Shown here one piece after another: positions 14,693-14,810 of a stretch of 14,810 nt of DNA. Each line of letters opens with the position of its first letter. Position 1 is the first letter of the stretch. A program made the position numbers and the translations under genes. The notes below the pieces were generated by a model, which was not told the origin of the DNA, did not search any database, and saw only the letters and a list, made by a program, of their open reading frames with translations. Source of the DNA: JAHOYW01 sp964515915 (GTDB taxonomy: Bacteria > Verrucomicrobiota > Lentisphaeria > Victivallales > Victivallaceae); assembly GCA_964515915.1 (NCBI GenBank), contig CAZEXM010000065.1, forward strand, positions 1 to 14,810, written 5' to 3'.

Positions 14693-14773
14693 ATGGCATT
14701 GAAGGATGCCTCCACGTCCGCGGAAAGGGTTGAACCCTCCTTTATGAGTTTGTGTATGGGTCTTGCAAAATAG
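14693..14773. other. Palindrome-rich intergenic block at the right edge
   Basis: The block holds three inverted repeats in a row: GGCAT/ATGCC around a 6-base loop (14695-14710), the palindrome TCCGCGGA, and AGGGTT/AACCCT around a single base. It is much more GC-rich than its AT-rich flanks. An ATG-to-TAG frame of 26 residues spans it on the plus strand, without a ribosome binding site. Best read as a dispersed repeat or structured RNA/DNA element. The remaining bases from 14570 to 14810 hold only the hisE promoter and leader. Confidence 0.4.
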
Positions 14774-14810
14774 CTTAACCCCTTTATTTTTAACGATTTA
14801 TATTTCTTTT

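Noticed and set aside
14693..14773. 26-residue plus-strand frame (ATG to TAG)
   Set aside because: No ribosome binding site, and the sequence is accounted for by back-to-back palindromes; listed instead as a repeat-like block.

Overview
The window looks like bacterial chromosome of moderate GC content from an anaerobic, Gram-negative-type organism. Hints are a type III glutamine synthetase, a KdsD-type arabinose-5-phosphate isomerase (Kdo, hence LPS synthesis), and a UroD-like protein divergent from an AraC regulator. That mix fits the PVC group, perhaps Lentisphaerota/Victivallales. The placement comes from gene content only, not from any search, and is moderate confidence at best.

Left edge (1-~1870): the end of an integrated mobile element. 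It holds the 5' end of an IS1182-type transposase running off the window, a 66-aa excisionase-like helix-turn-helix protein, and a convergent tyrosine integrase. The integrase lies beside the 3' end of a tRNA gene with anticodon CAU, the classic layout of an island inserted in a tRNA. About ten-base direct repeats at near-helical spacing lie just upstream of the integrase start. The integrase lacks the usual Gly-His before its tyrosine, where the DNA reads like a 3-base in-frame deletion, so the element may be immobile.

1905-2324 has no gene. 2325-3029 (-) is a LOG-family Rossmann protein. Divergent from it, 3211-6683 (+) is a tight four-gene run: LysM/YkuD L,D-transpeptidase, AccA, a short N-acetylglutamate-synthase-type GNAT, and an RluA-family pseudouridine synthase. 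The last two junctions overlap (TAATG and ATGA). 6771-9872 (+) holds glnN and xerC, 18 bp apart.

9911-11957 is a divergent pair: a UroD-superfamily protein of unknown substrate and an AraC regulator. A small PQ-loop-like membrane protein (12067-12333, +) meets kdsD (12326-13300, -) tail to tail with an 8-bp overlap. 13447-14569 (-) is hisE-hisG. Between kdsD and hisG lies a heptamer tandem repeat, and the last ~120 bases hold a compact palindrome-rich block.

Most of the window is housekeeping. The parts worth a second look are the tRNA island end with its altered integrase, two intergenic repeat blocks, the kdsD leader, and the orphan UroD/AraC pair. I see no CRISPR array, rRNA or recognisable riboswitch.
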